Shown here: in pieces, positions 29,418 through 37,580 of the stretch
How positions within the stretch are numbered: position 1 is the first letter of the stretch
How the letters are laid out: every line of letters starts with the position of its first letter
NCBI RefSeq assembly: GCF_014639155.1
Contig: NZ_BMFT01000002.1
Coordinates: forward strand, 1 to 64,000
Direction of reading: 5' to 3'
From: Paenibacillus segetis
Lineage (GTDB): Bacteria; Bacillota; Bacilli; Paenibacillales; Paenibacillaceae
Length of the DNA: 64,000 bases
Notes under the pieces: generated by a model
Database searches by the model: none
The model's input: only the letters and a program-made list of their open reading frames with translations
What the model was told of the DNA's origin: nothing
Position numbers and translations under genes: made by a program

Positions 29418-30572
29418 TTGGACAAGAAATCAGTTATATATTTGGATCATGCTGCAACGTCTTGGCCGAAACCTCCTGGAGTAGGGGTGGCAATGTTAAA
29501 CACATTAGAAGGTGCTGCGGCAAGTTCAGGTCGTGGGAATCATGGAATGGCATTGCAAGCTGGTAGAATATTGTACAAGGCACGAACCAAACTTGCTAAG
29601 CTGTTTAATATTCCCAACCCCAACGATATTGCATTTACTTCCAATACGACAACAGCTCTTAATCTGGCGATCAAAGGTTACTTGAAACCGGGTGACCATG
29701 TTATCGCAACGATGATTGAACATAATTCGGTAAGAAGACCGCTTGAATATTTAAAAAGAACTCAAGGCATAAGTGTTGATTATGTAGCGGTAAATGAGCA
29801 AGGAGAATTAGATCTAGAGGTTGTAGAACAAACGTTCAAACCACAGACACGAATGATGATTTGCTCACATAGTTCAAACTTGCTTGGAAGCATATTGCCA
29901 GTAGAAAAATTAAGTGAAATCGCTCATAATCATGGTGTTGTGTTTTTGGTGGATGCTGCACAGACAGCGGGAGTATATCCTGTAGATGTCCAAGAAATGG
30001 GAATCGATATGTTGGCCTTTCCAGGTCATAAAGGATTGCTCGGTCCTCAAGGAACTGGAGGGCTATACATTCATCCGAGTCTTGAGTTAGAACCGTTGTT
30101 GCATGGAGGTACTGGTAGTCAATCAGAGGAGCTAGAGCAACCTTCAGTACGACCGGATCGGTATGAGGCAGGGACCGCTAATACAGTAGGAATTGCAGGC
30201 TTAGCAGCTGGAGTAGAGTTTGTTCTGAACCAAGGGGTTTCCAGTATATACCAACATGAATGGGAGTTGACTCAGGCTCTTATGGAGGGGCTGGGGGATA
30301 TACCGAACGTGATCTTACTAGGTCCAAACCGTGGAAAACCTAGGACGGGGATTGTCTCATTTAACTTGGAGAATCGAGATGCAGCGGAAATCGCTTTTAT
30401 ATTAGACAAACAATATAATATTGCAGTTCGGGCTGGATACCATTGTACTCCACTTGGACATCAGAGTGCCGGAACATCGATGGGCGGAGCAGTGCGGGTG
30501 AGTGTGGGATATGACACGACATATGAAGAAATTGGGAGTTTAATCTCAGCCATACGATTGATAGCAACGTGA
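29418..30572 (+). CDS. Cysteine desulfurase-like PLP enzyme (aminotransferase class V)
   Basis: A 384-residue fold-type I PLP enzyme. Landmarks: IYLDHAATSWPKP at the N-terminus, FTSNTTTALNLAIKG, the cofactor-contacting DAAQTAG (Asp179), the Schiff-base Lys in PGHKGLLGPQG (Lys205) and a C-terminal RAGYHCTPLGH with the candidate catalytic Cys. This fits the subfamily of stand-alone cysteine desulfurases rather than IscS or SufS with full Suf operons; no Fe-S scaffold gene is nearby. TTG start behind GGGGAGGGG. The sulfur acceptor is unknown. Confidence 0.85.
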   Translation: MDKKSVIYLDHAATSWPKPPGVGVAMLNTLEGAAASSGRGNHGMALQAGRILYKARTKLAKLFNIPNPNDIAFTSNTTTALNLAIKGYLKPGDHVIATMIEHNSVRRPLEYLKRTQGISVDYVAVNEQGELDLEVVEQTFKPQTRMMICSHSSNLLGSILPVEKLSEIAHNHGVVFLVDAAQTAGVYPVDVQEMGIDMLAFPGHKGLLGPQGTGGLYIHPSLELEPLLHGGTGSQSEELEQPSVRPDRYEAGTANTVGIAGLAAGVEFVLNQGVSSIYQHEWELTQALMEGLGDIPNVILLGPNRGKPRTGIVSFNLENRDAAEIAFILDKQYNIAVRAGYHCTPLGHQSAGTSMGGAVRVSVGYDTTYEEIGSLISAIRLIAT

Positions 30573-30600
30573 TATTTAATTATAGAGGAGAAGAAAGAGC

Positions 30601-31092
30601 ATGACGGAATGGAATAATTTAATTTCTGATCAGTTGGTGTGGATTGTAGGTGGGCTGGTAGTAATAATGTTGTGGTTATTCATTTGGAATATCGCTCAGG
30701 GTGCAAAACTGCGTAAGATACGTAAAAAATACGAAGCGATGATGAATGGCTCGGGGATAGACAATTTAGAGGACCTTCTCATCGATTTGAAGGTTCAGCA
30801 AGGTAAGATAGAGGATGCACAAGAAGAACAACAGCGGCAGCTAGTTAGTGTGCAAAGTCTACTACCGAAGCAAATCGGAAAAATTGGAATTAAACGTTAT
30901 AATGCGTTTTCTGAACGCGGTAGTGACCTTAGCTTCTCCGTAGCTTTCATAAACGATGAGAAAGACGGGGTAGTCATTACTGGTCTATATAATCGAGATG
31001 GTTCATATGTCTATGCCAAAGGACTTGTTAAAGGCGAGTCACCACATGCACTATCAACTGAAGAAAAAGAAGCTATTGCTCTCGCCGAATAA
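30601..31092 (+). CDS. DUF4446 family membrane-anchored protein
   Basis: 163 residues: a single N-terminal membrane segment (VWIVGGLVVIMLWLFIWNI, about 13-31), a coiled-coil-like middle with EDAQEEQQRQL and a soluble C-terminal domain (KIGIKRYNAFSERGSDLSFS, then SYVYAKGLVKGESPHALS). The C-terminal text is the conserved part of DUF4446, found in spore-formers and actinobacteria with unknown function. It is convergent with yyaC and overlaps its 3' end by 20 bp. Confidence 0.8.
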   Translation: MTEWNNLISDQLVWIVGGLVVIMLWLFIWNIAQGAKLRKIRKKYEAMMNGSGIDNLEDLLIDLKVQQGKIEDAQEEQQRQLVSVQSLLPKQIGKIGIKRYNAFSERGSDLSFSVAFINDEKDGVVITGLYNRDGSYVYAKGLVKGESPHALSTEEKEAIALAE

Positions 31093-31660
31093 AAGGGATG
31101 AATTCCCGATTCCATTCCTTGATCGCGGTATAGAGACTACTCGAAATAATTTCAGATAAGCGCATCACTAGACTTAGTCGTGTATTTTGCAATACGAAAT
31201 ATTCCATGAAGCCGCCGACATTGACGATGCCTGTAAGATGGATATCGCCGACCGGCGGTAATTGTTTATTTACGCCAGCTCCAGGGCGCAATGGTCCCTG
31301 TACGACCTGAATTGAACCCACACTACTCGTCTGTCCCAGACAAGCATCAATACCGATGATGAACGGGTTGCGAAATTTCTGGTTAATTAGTTCTAGTGTG
31401 TCATTTAAATTCATGGCATGAACTGGTTCTTCTAATGTACCGAACAGATGGAAGTGGGGACTTGCAAATTTGGATAGAGAAGTCCCGACAAGAGGGCCAA
31501 GACAATCACCTGTAGAGCGGTCTGTCCCAATGCATACAACAACGATCTCCTGACCGGGAGATAGCTTGGCGAAATGAAGCAGTAATCGATGAATGATTGC
31601 TGAGTGAATTCCAGGTTCCGTATGGGGGACTTTTAAGCAGGAAATCTCTTGTCCTAGCAT
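31073..31660 (-). CDS. yyaC: Putative sporulation protein YyaC (DUF1256, GPR-like fold)
   Basis: A 195-residue protein of the family with a fold like the spore protease GPR. Signatures: IVVVCIGTDRSTGDCLGPLVG in the N-terminal third, GTLEEPVHAMNL, and FIIGIDACLGQTSSVG. In B. subtilis it is expressed during sporulation and lies in the same neighbourhood. It is the only minus-strand gene in the 19-33 kb block and overlaps the DUF4446 gene tail to tail. Confidence 0.88.
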   Translation of the reverse strand: MLGQEISCLKVPHTEPGIHSAIIHRLLLHFAKLSPGQEIVVVCIGTDRSTGDCLGPLVGTSLSKFASPHFHLFGTLEEPVHAMNLNDTLELINQKFRNPFIIGIDACLGQTSSVGSIQVVQGPLRPGAGVNKQLPPVGDIHLTGIVNVGGFMEYFVLQNTRLSLVMRLSEIISSSLYTAIKEWNREFIPFIRREQ

Positions 31661-31853
31661 AGAATCTATCCTTCCTTTATACCGAAAATGTTATCTTCGT
31701 TCCTAGAATGGGTAACGATCTTTGAATGAAACTTAATCAAATCTCATCATGCCAATATAGGAATTTATGAATATTTAGTAGATAGTATATGGAAGAAAAA
31801 TCAATAATATACTCCGACTAAAGTCGCGATTGCAGGAGGAGAGAAAGGTATTC

Positions 31854-32105
31854 ATGGAGATGTGGCTTGTCATGGCGTTTGATTCCACTCAGCAGGCATT
31901 ACGCGCCGAAATGTTGCTGGAATATGCTGAGATAGAGATTGATTTATTCCCTACACCTAAGGAGATTACAGCTGGATGTGCGCTATCTATCCAATTTCCT
32001 AGTGACTCCTTAACTGCGGTCAAAGAAATAATTAAGCAAGAAGGCGTGGAGATTCGTGGGATTTACTCCAAGAGTGCAGTGGGATATGATAATATCAGGC
32101 TTTAG
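31854..32105 (+). CDS. DUF3343 family protein
   Basis: 83 residues starting MEMWLVMAFDSTQQALRAEM; the ATG at 31854 follows GGAGGAGAGAAAGG. DUF3343 members are small proteins of about 80-90 residues that look like putative Se/S-carrier domains in other contexts, but this copy has a single Cys (GCALSIQF), so a redox role is uncertain. Its stop codon is followed directly by the strong SD of the MscS gene. Confidence 0.75.
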   Translation: MEMWLVMAFDSTQQALRAEMLLEYAEIEIDLFPTPKEITAGCALSIQFPSDSLTAVKEIIKQEGVEIRGIYSKSAVGYDNIRL

Positions 32106-32147
32106 GAGGCGAACAAGATCGGACAGAATAGTAATAATAGCGACACG

Positions 32148-32984
32148 ATGGAAATTGTGCAGGCTGCAGGTAAATGGACGGATAAAATATGGGAATGGTT
32201 TACAAATATGGATATGTGGCAGAGTGTTTTATTTGCCGGACTGCGCGTTTTACTCATATTTATATTGACGAGAATTTTTATAAAGATCATATATAAAGTA
32301 ATCGATCGTTCTTTGGAACGCCGAGAGAAAAGTCGCTTACAAATGAATCCTCGTAGATTCATCACGGTGGGAGAGCTGTTGAAAAATGTAACCTCGATGA
32401 CTTGCAATCTTATCATGGTAATGTTAGTGATGGGGGAATTTGGGTTCAAGTTAGCTCCTTTATTGGCAGGAGCAGGGGTGTTAGGATTAGCGATAGGTTT
32501 TGGTGCTCAAAGTTTAGTAAAGGATGTTATTACTGGATTTTTCGTCATATTAGAGGATCAATTTGCGGTTGGAGATGTTATCCAGACGGGGACGCTGAAA
32601 GGAACAGTAGAAATGATTGGTTTACGTTCAACGAGGTTGGTCAGCTGGACTGGTGAAGTACACATTATCCCGAATGGTCTTATTACAAATGTGACCAATT
32701 ATTCTCTAGGTAACGCTTTAGCGGTGGTTGATTTACCTTTTAGTAATAGCATGAAGCTGGATCAGAGCATCTCCATGTTACGGAAAGCTATGCTTAATCT
32801 CAAAGAGAACAGTGATGCTGTAGAGCAAGTTCCAAATGTTTTGGGGATTCAATCGTTGACGGCAAGTGAGTTTGTGCTACGGATTGCAGTGGAGTGTCCT
32901 CCAGGTTCAAAAGCGGATGTAGAACGAATAATTCAGACCTATGCGAAGGAAGCATTGGAACAAGCTGAGATGTTAAAGGGTTAA
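32148..32984 (+). CDS. Small-conductance mechanosensitive channel (MscS family)
   Basis: A 278-residue channel if started at ATG 32148. It has three membrane segments (about 24-44, 80-97, 100-125), the pore helix AIGFGAQSLVKDVITGFF and the beta domain DQFAVGDVIQTGTLKGTVE, then WTGEVHIIPNGLITNVTNYS. It relieves osmotic downshock. The ATG has no SD, while a perfect AGGAGG at 32104-32109 lies 38 bp upstream in open frame, where the codon at normal spacing is ATC (32118). The true start may therefore be upstream and non-canonical, adding ten residues. Confidence 0.9.
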   Translation: MEIVQAAGKWTDKIWEWFTNMDMWQSVLFAGLRVLLIFILTRIFIKIIYKVIDRSLERREKSRLQMNPRRFITVGELLKNVTSMTCNLIMVMLVMGEFGFKLAPLLAGAGVLGLAIGFGAQSLVKDVITGFFVILEDQFAVGDVIQTGTLKGTVEMIGLRSTRLVSWTGEVHIIPNGLITNVTNYSLGNALAVVDLPFSNSMKLDQSISMLRKAMLNLKENSDAVEQVPNVLGIQSLTASEFVLRIAVECPPGSKADVERIIQTYAKEALEQAEMLKG

Positions 32985-33012
32985 AAAGTCAAAAGGTTGG
33001 AGGGGAGTAGCC

Positions 33013-33240
33013 ATGGAACGGAAACAGTTTCAATTAGGTGATATCGTACAAATGAAGAAGAATCATCCTTGCGGTAGTTCTGAGATGGAGATCATTCGGA
33101 TGGGGATGGACATAAGGATCAAATGCGTAGGATGTAAACACAGTGTGCTTGTTCCCCGGGCCAAATTTGAGAAGAATATGCGCAAAGTGCTGCGGTCTAC
33201 AGCATCTAAGGTAGAGGGTAATACCGACGTAATCGAGTAA
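33013..33240 (+). CDS. DUF951 family protein
   Basis: A 75-residue protein: QFQLGDIVQMKKNHPCGSSE, then EIIRMGMDIRIKCVGCKHSV and VPRAKFEKNMRKV. The Cys pair in IKCVGCKHS suggests metal or nucleic-acid binding. The family is widespread in Firmicutes, often beside MscS or ychF near rpsF; function unknown. GGAGGGGAG precedes the ATG, and the gene probably forms a unit with MscS and the DUF3343 gene. Confidence 0.88.
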   Translation: MERKQFQLGDIVQMKKNHPCGSSEMEIIRMGMDIRIKCVGCKHSVLVPRAKFEKNMRKVLRSTASKVEGNTDVIE

Positions 33241-33314
33241 GGGAATAGAGGGAGCCATTAGGGGCTCCCTCTATTGCAAATCACCACTATTCGTGATACA
33301 ATCATTCTTGCTGC

Positions 33315-33405
33315 GGAGAGGTACCCAAGAGGCCCAAGGGGGCTGACTCGAAATCAGTTAGGCGTGTCACAGCGTGCGTGGGTTCGAATCCCACCCTCTC
33401 CGCCA
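33315..33405 (+). tRNA. tRNA-Ser (anticodon CGA)
   Basis: A 91-nt class II tRNA. The acceptor stem GGAGAGG pairs with CCTCTCC, followed by discriminator G and an encoded CCA. The anticodon stem-loop is CTGA-CTCGAAA-TCAG, giving anticodon CGA (33349-33351), which reads UCG. The long variable arm and TTCGAATC T-loop are clear, as expected for serine. Confidence 0.97.
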
Positions 33406-33451
33406 TGTATTTCTTAATCGGATACATATGGGCCATGATCAATTAAACAGT

Positions 33452-33484
33452 AACCCTTCTTACATTAGTAAGAGGGGTTTTATT
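33452..33484 (+). terminator. Terminator of the tRNA-Ser gene
   Basis: A stem of AACCCTTCTTAC with GTAAGAGGGGTT, loop ATTA, then TTTTATTTG. Confidence 0.88.
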
Positions 33485-33510
33485 TGTTTATTTAATGTAA
33501 TAAAACCAGA

Positions 33511-33538
33511 AAAGAAGGGCCCATAAGGACCCTTCTTT
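33511..33538 (-). terminator. Terminator for leftward transcription from yjzC
   Basis: A perfect 9-bp stem (AAAGAAGGG with CCCTTCTTT) and a 10-nt loop; the minus strand continues TTTTCTGGTTTTA. It lies 245 bp after the yjzC stop, so the transcript has a long 3' untranslated part or carries something unrecognised. Confidence 0.65.
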
Positions 33539-33540
33539 AA

Positions 33541-33783
33541 GGTGACGGCGTACAAAATGGAATTCTTGTCACACAACTGAGAAACGATTAGATGCATGCG
33601 TTTTAAGCAATATAGATTAAGAAAGAGGGGTCTTTACTTAATCCATAATCTTAGCTTCCACTACTGTAGTGAATAAGACTCCGAACGGTTAGGTTGTTTC
33701 GCATAAGTGTCCAACGGAACCACACCTCTCTTGAGTACGCCGCCATGAAAGTATTATGTGCGGTACTTCGATTAATTATTCAA
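33541..33783. other. Gap between tRNA-Ser terminators and yjzC, no gene identified
   Basis: About 240 bp. A 27-codon minus-strand frame starting near 33746 has no SD or recognised family. Forward frames here and across 33694-34124 are antisense to yjzC. Nothing else was supported. Confidence 0.5.
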
Positions 33784-33981
33784 TTAATGTACGCGAGCTT
33801 TTTCGGCTTTTTTCCACTTGCGATTGTGATTGGATGTCTCGGGGAACGTATCGCCACGTTCCATTTCAATCCGCTTTGGATTTTGGATCTGGGTATGAAA
33901 GCTTCTTGCTTCGCCAACCTCGGTGTAAACTCCTGGATTTGGCGCCTTGTCGCCTGGTTCAAATTCAGTCTTCTCGCCCAT
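33784..33981 (-). CDS. YjzC family protein
   Basis: A 65-residue small protein beginning MGEKTEFEPGDKAPNPGVYT and containing GDTFPETSNHNRKW, which match the conserved ends of YjzC. The SD AAAGGAGG lies at ideal spacing before the ATG. YjzC-type proteins are small, spore-former-associated and of unknown function. It is transcribed against the surrounding genes, between tRNA-Ser and rpsF. Confidence 0.85.
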   Translation of the reverse strand: MGEKTEFEPGDKAPNPGVYTEVGEARSFHTQIQNPKRIEMERGDTFPETSNHNRKWKKAEKARVH

Positions 33982-34150
33982 GGTATGCCTCCTTTCTGAG
34001 ATTAAAGGGATACGCCTATATTGTGTGCAGCATGCGTATTAATCATGTGTCAGCAGACTTACAAGCTCAGACGATTTTGCTAGGTTATGTGATCTTAGAA
34101 CGATGTATCCTTTGGTCTTCATGAAAGTACCATCTGAAGAAAGCTTGCGC

Positions 34151-34179
34151 TTGATACCTGAATTTGATATATTTATATG
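34151..34179 (+). promoter_or_regulatory. rpsF-ssb-rpsR promoter (candidate) and leader
   Basis: TTGATA (34151-34156), a 17-bp spacer and TATATG (34174-34179). The roughly 65-nt leader downstream contains short inverted repeats (GAGTTTAAGCTC) and GGGGGCCATAGTCC before the SD. S6:S18 autoregulatory leaders precede rpsF in many bacteria; I cannot confirm that structure here by eye. Confidence 0.5.
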
Positions 34180-34251
34180 GTTCGAGTTTAAGCTCGTTCC
34201 TTGCTCCCAGAGTAACAGTTGGGGGCCATAGTCCAAGAGGAGGTGAAATAT

Positions 34252-34536
34252 ATGCGCAAATATGAAGTGATGTACATTCTTCGTCCTGAACTTGAGCAAG
34301 AAGCGCTACAAGCAGCAGTCGAGAAATTCCAAGGCATCATCCAAAACGGCGGTGAAATTACCAAACATGACGTGATGGGCAAACGCCGGCTTGCGTATGA
34401 GATTAACAAGATCCGTGATGGAGTTTTCGTTCTCGTTAACTTCACAGCAACACCAGACGTGATTGCTGAGCTTGAGCGGGTTATGAAGATATCCGACGAG
34501 GTTATCCGTTATCTCATTACGAAAGACGTAGCCTAA
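34252..34536 (+). CDS. rpsF: 30S ribosomal protein S6
   Basis: A 94-residue protein starting MRKYEVMYILRPELEQEALQ; the ATG at 34252 follows AGGAGGTGA, whereas the open frame extends 11 codons further without support. S6 binds the central 16S domain with S18. It heads the conserved rpsF-ssb-rpsR operon. The segment GKRRLAYEINKIRDGVFVL is diagnostic. Confidence 0.97.
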   Translation: MRKYEVMYILRPELEQEALQAAVEKFQGIIQNGGEITKHDVMGKRRLAYEINKIRDGVFVLVNFTATPDVIAELERVMKISDEVIRYLITKDVA

Positions 34537-34577
34537 GTTTCAGGTTTGTAAACACTTGCCCGAAGGAGGGGATTATA

Positions 34578-35075
34578 TTGTTGAACCGTGTCATTCTGAT
34601 CGGACGTCTTACTAGAGACCCGGAATTGCGTTATACACCAGCTGGCGTAGCGGTCACCCAATTCACAATTGCTGTGGATCGACCTTTTACATCACAAGGT
34701 GGAGAACGTGAAGCGGATTTTATTCCGGTCGTAACTTGGAGACAGTTGGCGGAGACATGCGCAAACTATTTGCGTAAAGGCCGTTTGACTGCTGTAGAGG
34801 GACGTATTCAAGTACGGAATTATGAGAATAACGAAGGAAAACGTGTATACGTGACCGAAGTGATTGCTGATAATGTCCGCTTCTTAGAATCGAACCGCGA
34901 AGGTGGAGCAGGTGGCAATGGGCCGCGGGAGGAAGCTTCATTTGGTGGCGGTGGTGCTAGCAATAGCAACAGCAGCAACTACAATCGTAGCGATAATTCC
35001 TCACGTAACAATAAGGATCCTTTCTCCGATGACGGGAAACCGATCGATATTTCGGATGACGATTTGCCATTTTAA
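34578..35075 (+). CDS. ssb: Single-stranded DNA-binding protein
   Basis: Coats single-stranded DNA at forks and repair sites. 165 residues, TTG start behind GGAGGGG. The OB-fold occupies residues 1-105 (MLNRVILIGRLTRDPELRYT, FIPVVTWRQLAETCANYLRK). A Gly/Asn/Ser-rich linker is followed by the acidic partner-binding tip DDDLPF, which recruits repair and replication proteins. Middle gene of the rpsF operon. Confidence 0.97.
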   Translation: MLNRVILIGRLTRDPELRYTPAGVAVTQFTIAVDRPFTSQGGEREADFIPVVTWRQLAETCANYLRKGRLTAVEGRIQVRNYENNEGKRVYVTEVIADNVRFLESNREGGAGGNGPREEASFGGGGASNSNSSNYNRSDNSSRNNKDPFSDDGKPIDISDDDLPF

Positions 35076-35096
35076 AAACGGAAAGGACTGAATAGC

Positions 35097-35366
35097 ATGA
35101 GCTTCAAACCAAGAGAAGGCGGAGACGACAAAAGACCGGCTCGCCGCGGTGGACGTAACAAACGTCGTAAAGTGTGTTTCTTCACTGTAAACAAAATTAC
35201 TCACATTGACTATAAAGACACAGAACTGTTGAAGAAATTCATCAGTGAACGTGGTAAAATTTTGCCACGTCGTGTAACTGGTACTAGCGCGAAGTATCAA
35301 CGCCTTTTGACGATCGCGATCAAACGCTCCCGTCAAATCGCTTTGCTTCCATACACTACCGAGTAA
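35097..35366 (+). CDS. rpsR: 30S ribosomal protein S18
   Basis: An 89-residue basic protein with the S18 core [20 protein letters not shown] and [16 protein letters not shown]. The N-terminal tail is long and Arg/Lys-rich. CxxC zinc ligands are absent; a lone Cys in KVCFF remains. It ends the rpsF-ssb-rpsR operon at a strong terminator. Confidence 0.97.
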   Translation: MSFKPREGGDDKRPARRGGRNKRRKVCFFTVNKITHIDYKDTELLKKFISERGKILPRRVTGTSAKYQRLLTIAIKRSRQIALLPYTTE

Positions 35367-35380
35367 ATAATACAACAAGT

Positions 35381-35409
35381 AAGCAGCCGAATTCTTCGGC
35401 TGCTTTTTT
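35381..35409 (+). terminator. Terminator of the rpsF operon
   Basis: A perfect 11-bp stem (AAGCAGCCGAA with TTCGGCTGCTT), loop TTC and T-run. Confidence 0.95.
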
Positions 35410-35470
35410 GTATAATAAAATTATTTATAAATAGTGCAAACTTATATTAATATAATATAAATTAAAATGC

Positions 35471-35499
35471 TTGGAATATTATGAGATTTGGGTTATATT
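35471..35499 (+). promoter_or_regulatory. Opp operon promoter (candidate)
   Basis: TTGGAA (35471-35476), a 17-bp spacer and TATATT (35494-35499), 260 nt before the substrate-binding protein. The whole 35411-35759 gap is extremely A/T-rich and has no gene; the long leader leaves room for control by global nutrient regulators, but no operator was certain. Confidence 0.45.
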
Positions 35500-35759
35500 A
35501 TTAAATAAAATTAATTTTACTGTGTTAATATACCTTACATATATTTTTATACATCTCAGAGCCCCTCAATTGACCCTTGGTCATTATTCCCCTTAATTAC
35601 ATCAAGTAGAAATAAGTAACAAATATTAGGTAGTAAGTGGTAAGCAAATCTTAGTTTCAAAGATTAAACTCAGTTAACCTACATGGTTACTGATACTTAG
35701 AGGATATATTATTTTTATAATATATATACAAACAAATTATTAAAAGGAGGAGAATTTGC

Positions 35760-37514
35760 ATGACAAAGAAATGGAATTTAATGCTAGTGCTTGTACTTGC
35801 ACTAACCATGGCGCTTACAGCATGTGGCGGCGGTAACAACAAAGAGGCAAACGCGCCTGCAGCAACAAACAACAGCACAAACACGGGGGAAAACACAAAC
35901 ACACCTACTGAACCAGTAGGAGAAGAAGCTAGTGGGTTAATCAAAGCAACTGATCCATCGCTTAGCCCAGCATTAGCAAACAATCGTAAAGACACAATGA
36001 TTATTGGTATGACAGATCCTAAAGGGGTATTCAGCCCATTATTTATGGAAACAGCATATGACTATTACGTAAACTATGTCTTATTTAATACACTTGTAGC
36101 GTATAAAGCTGACGGAACATACGAAAACAGCCTTGCAGAAAAGATTGATGTATCTGAAGATGGTTTGAAATATACGTACCACTTGAAACCAGGTGTTACA
36201 TTTAGTGATGGCACTCCACTTACAGCTAAAGACTACTTGTTCACAATGAAATTGTATCATGATGCTAGCTATGATGGTGAGTCTGATGTACTTGCAGCTC
36301 ATATCGTTGGTGGTAAAGAGTATCATGAGGGTACAGCAAGTGATATCTCAGGTATCAAAGTTATTGATGACAATACAGTTGAAGTAACTGTATCTGAATA
36401 TTCAGCTCTGACACCAGTAGACTTGGGTTATGTATATATCATGTCCGAAGCTTACTATGGTAAAGGCTACAAGCAAGGAGATCTTCAATCAGTTAAAGCG
36501 TTAAACACGAAACCAATGGGTAGCGGTCCATACAAATTGGTAAGCTACAAGGCAGGACAAGAAATCGTTTTTGAAGCTAATGAGAACTATTTCAATGGAG
36601 CTCCAAAAATTAAGAACCTGATCTATAAAACTACAACCGATTCAACTAACCTAGCCATGCTAGAGTCGGGTGAAACGGATATGAACGAAATTAACGTTAC
36701 GGAAGATAATGTAGAAGCATTGAAAGCTTTGGGCTTCTTAGATATTAACCTGTTGCCTAACAATGGTTATGGCTACATCGGATTTAACCATAAGCTTCCA
36801 AAATTCCAAGATCAAAAAGTACGCCAAGCACTTACTTATGGTTTGAATCGTAAAGATATCGTAGAAGGTATCTATGGACCTTATGCTGATGTAATCAATA
36901 TTCCAGAATCAAAAGTATCATGGGCATTTACCGATGAAAATATTAATCCGTATGACTTCGATATTGAAAAAGCAAAATCATTGTTGGATGAAGCTGGTTG
37001 GGTGGTTGGATCAGACGGAATCCGCGAGAAGGATGGAGAAAAGTTCAAAATTAACTTCTCCGCTACTGCTGATAACCCGGTTGTAGAAGCATTGTTACCA
37101 GTTATGACTACGAACTACAAAGAATTGGGTATTGAAGTTATTGCAGAAACACTTGACTTTAATGCGATCATGGACAAGAAAACAAAAGGCGATTTTGATA
37201 TGTACTTCGCTGCTTGGGGCTTGACACCAGATCCAGACAATACAGTGTATATCACTGGTGGTGCACAAAACGATCAAGGATATTCAAATGCTAAAGTCGA
37301 TGAGTTGATGGCTAAAGCTAAGAAAGAAATGGATACAGAAAAACGTAAAGAGTACTACAAAGAGATGTATCAAGAGATGAATACGGATGTTCCTAACATC
37401 TTCTTGTATCAAAGAAACAACATGAATGCTATTAACGCTAGAGCGCAAGGATTCGACATCTCGCCGTATAAGGATTTCCCTTTCAGCTTGTACCAAGTTG
37501 AATTGCAACAATAA
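35760..37514 (+). CDS. Oligopeptide/dipeptide ABC transporter substrate-binding lipoprotein
   Basis: A 584-residue extracellular solute-binding protein, family 5. The signal peptide MTKKWNLMLVLVLALTMAL ends in the lipobox TAC (Cys22), then a Gly/Asn/Thr-rich linker up to about residue 60. The binding domain has YTYHLKPGVTFSDGTPLTAK, GSGPYKLVSYKAGQEIVFEAN and VRQALTYGLNRKDIVEGIYG, all typical of OppA/DppA. AAAAGGAGGAG is the SD. It is the first gene of a complete five-gene operon; the ligand is not predictable from sequence. Confidence 0.93.
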   Translation: MTKKWNLMLVLVLALTMALTACGGGNNKEANAPAATNNSTNTGENTNTPTEPVGEEASGLIKATDPSLSPALANNRKDTMIIGMTDPKGVFSPLFMETAYDYYVNYVLFNTLVAYKADGTYENSLAEKIDVSEDGLKYTYHLKPGVTFSDGTPLTAKDYLFTMKLYHDASYDGESDVLAAHIVGGKEYHEGTASDISGIKVIDDNTVEVTVSEYSALTPVDLGYVYIMSEAYYGKGYKQGDLQSVKALNTKPMGSGPYKLVSYKAGQEIVFEANENYFNGAPKIKNLIYKTTTDSTNLAMLESGETDMNEINVTEDNVEALKALGFLDINLLPNNGYGYIGFNHKLPKFQDQKVRQALTYGLNRKDIVEGIYGPYADVINIPESKVSWAFTDENINPYDFDIEKAKSLLDEAGWVVGSDGIREKDGEKFKINFSATADNPVVEALLPVMTTNYKELGIEVIAETLDFNAIMDKKTKGDFDMYFAAWGLTPDPDNTVYITGGAQNDQGYSNAKVDELMAKAKKEMDTEKRKEYYKEMYQEMNTDVPNIFLYQRNNMNAINARAQGFDISPYKDFPFSLYQVELQQ

Positions 37515-37580
37515 AGTACAATCGATATGCTCAGCTCATAAGAGCTGGGCATATCCACTTATAGCCAGGGGGAATAAGGA

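Noticed and set aside
33300..33420. Integrated element at tRNA-Ser
   Set aside because: No integrase, no repeat of the tRNA 3' end nearby; flanks are ordinary chromosomal genes.
33694..34124. Forward genes between tRNA-Ser and rpsF
   Set aside because: They are antisense to yjzC, which has a perfect SD and family match.
35411..35759. CodY or other global-regulator box upstream of the peptide transporter
   Set aside because: The region is so A/T-rich that partial matches are uninformative; no convincing full motif.
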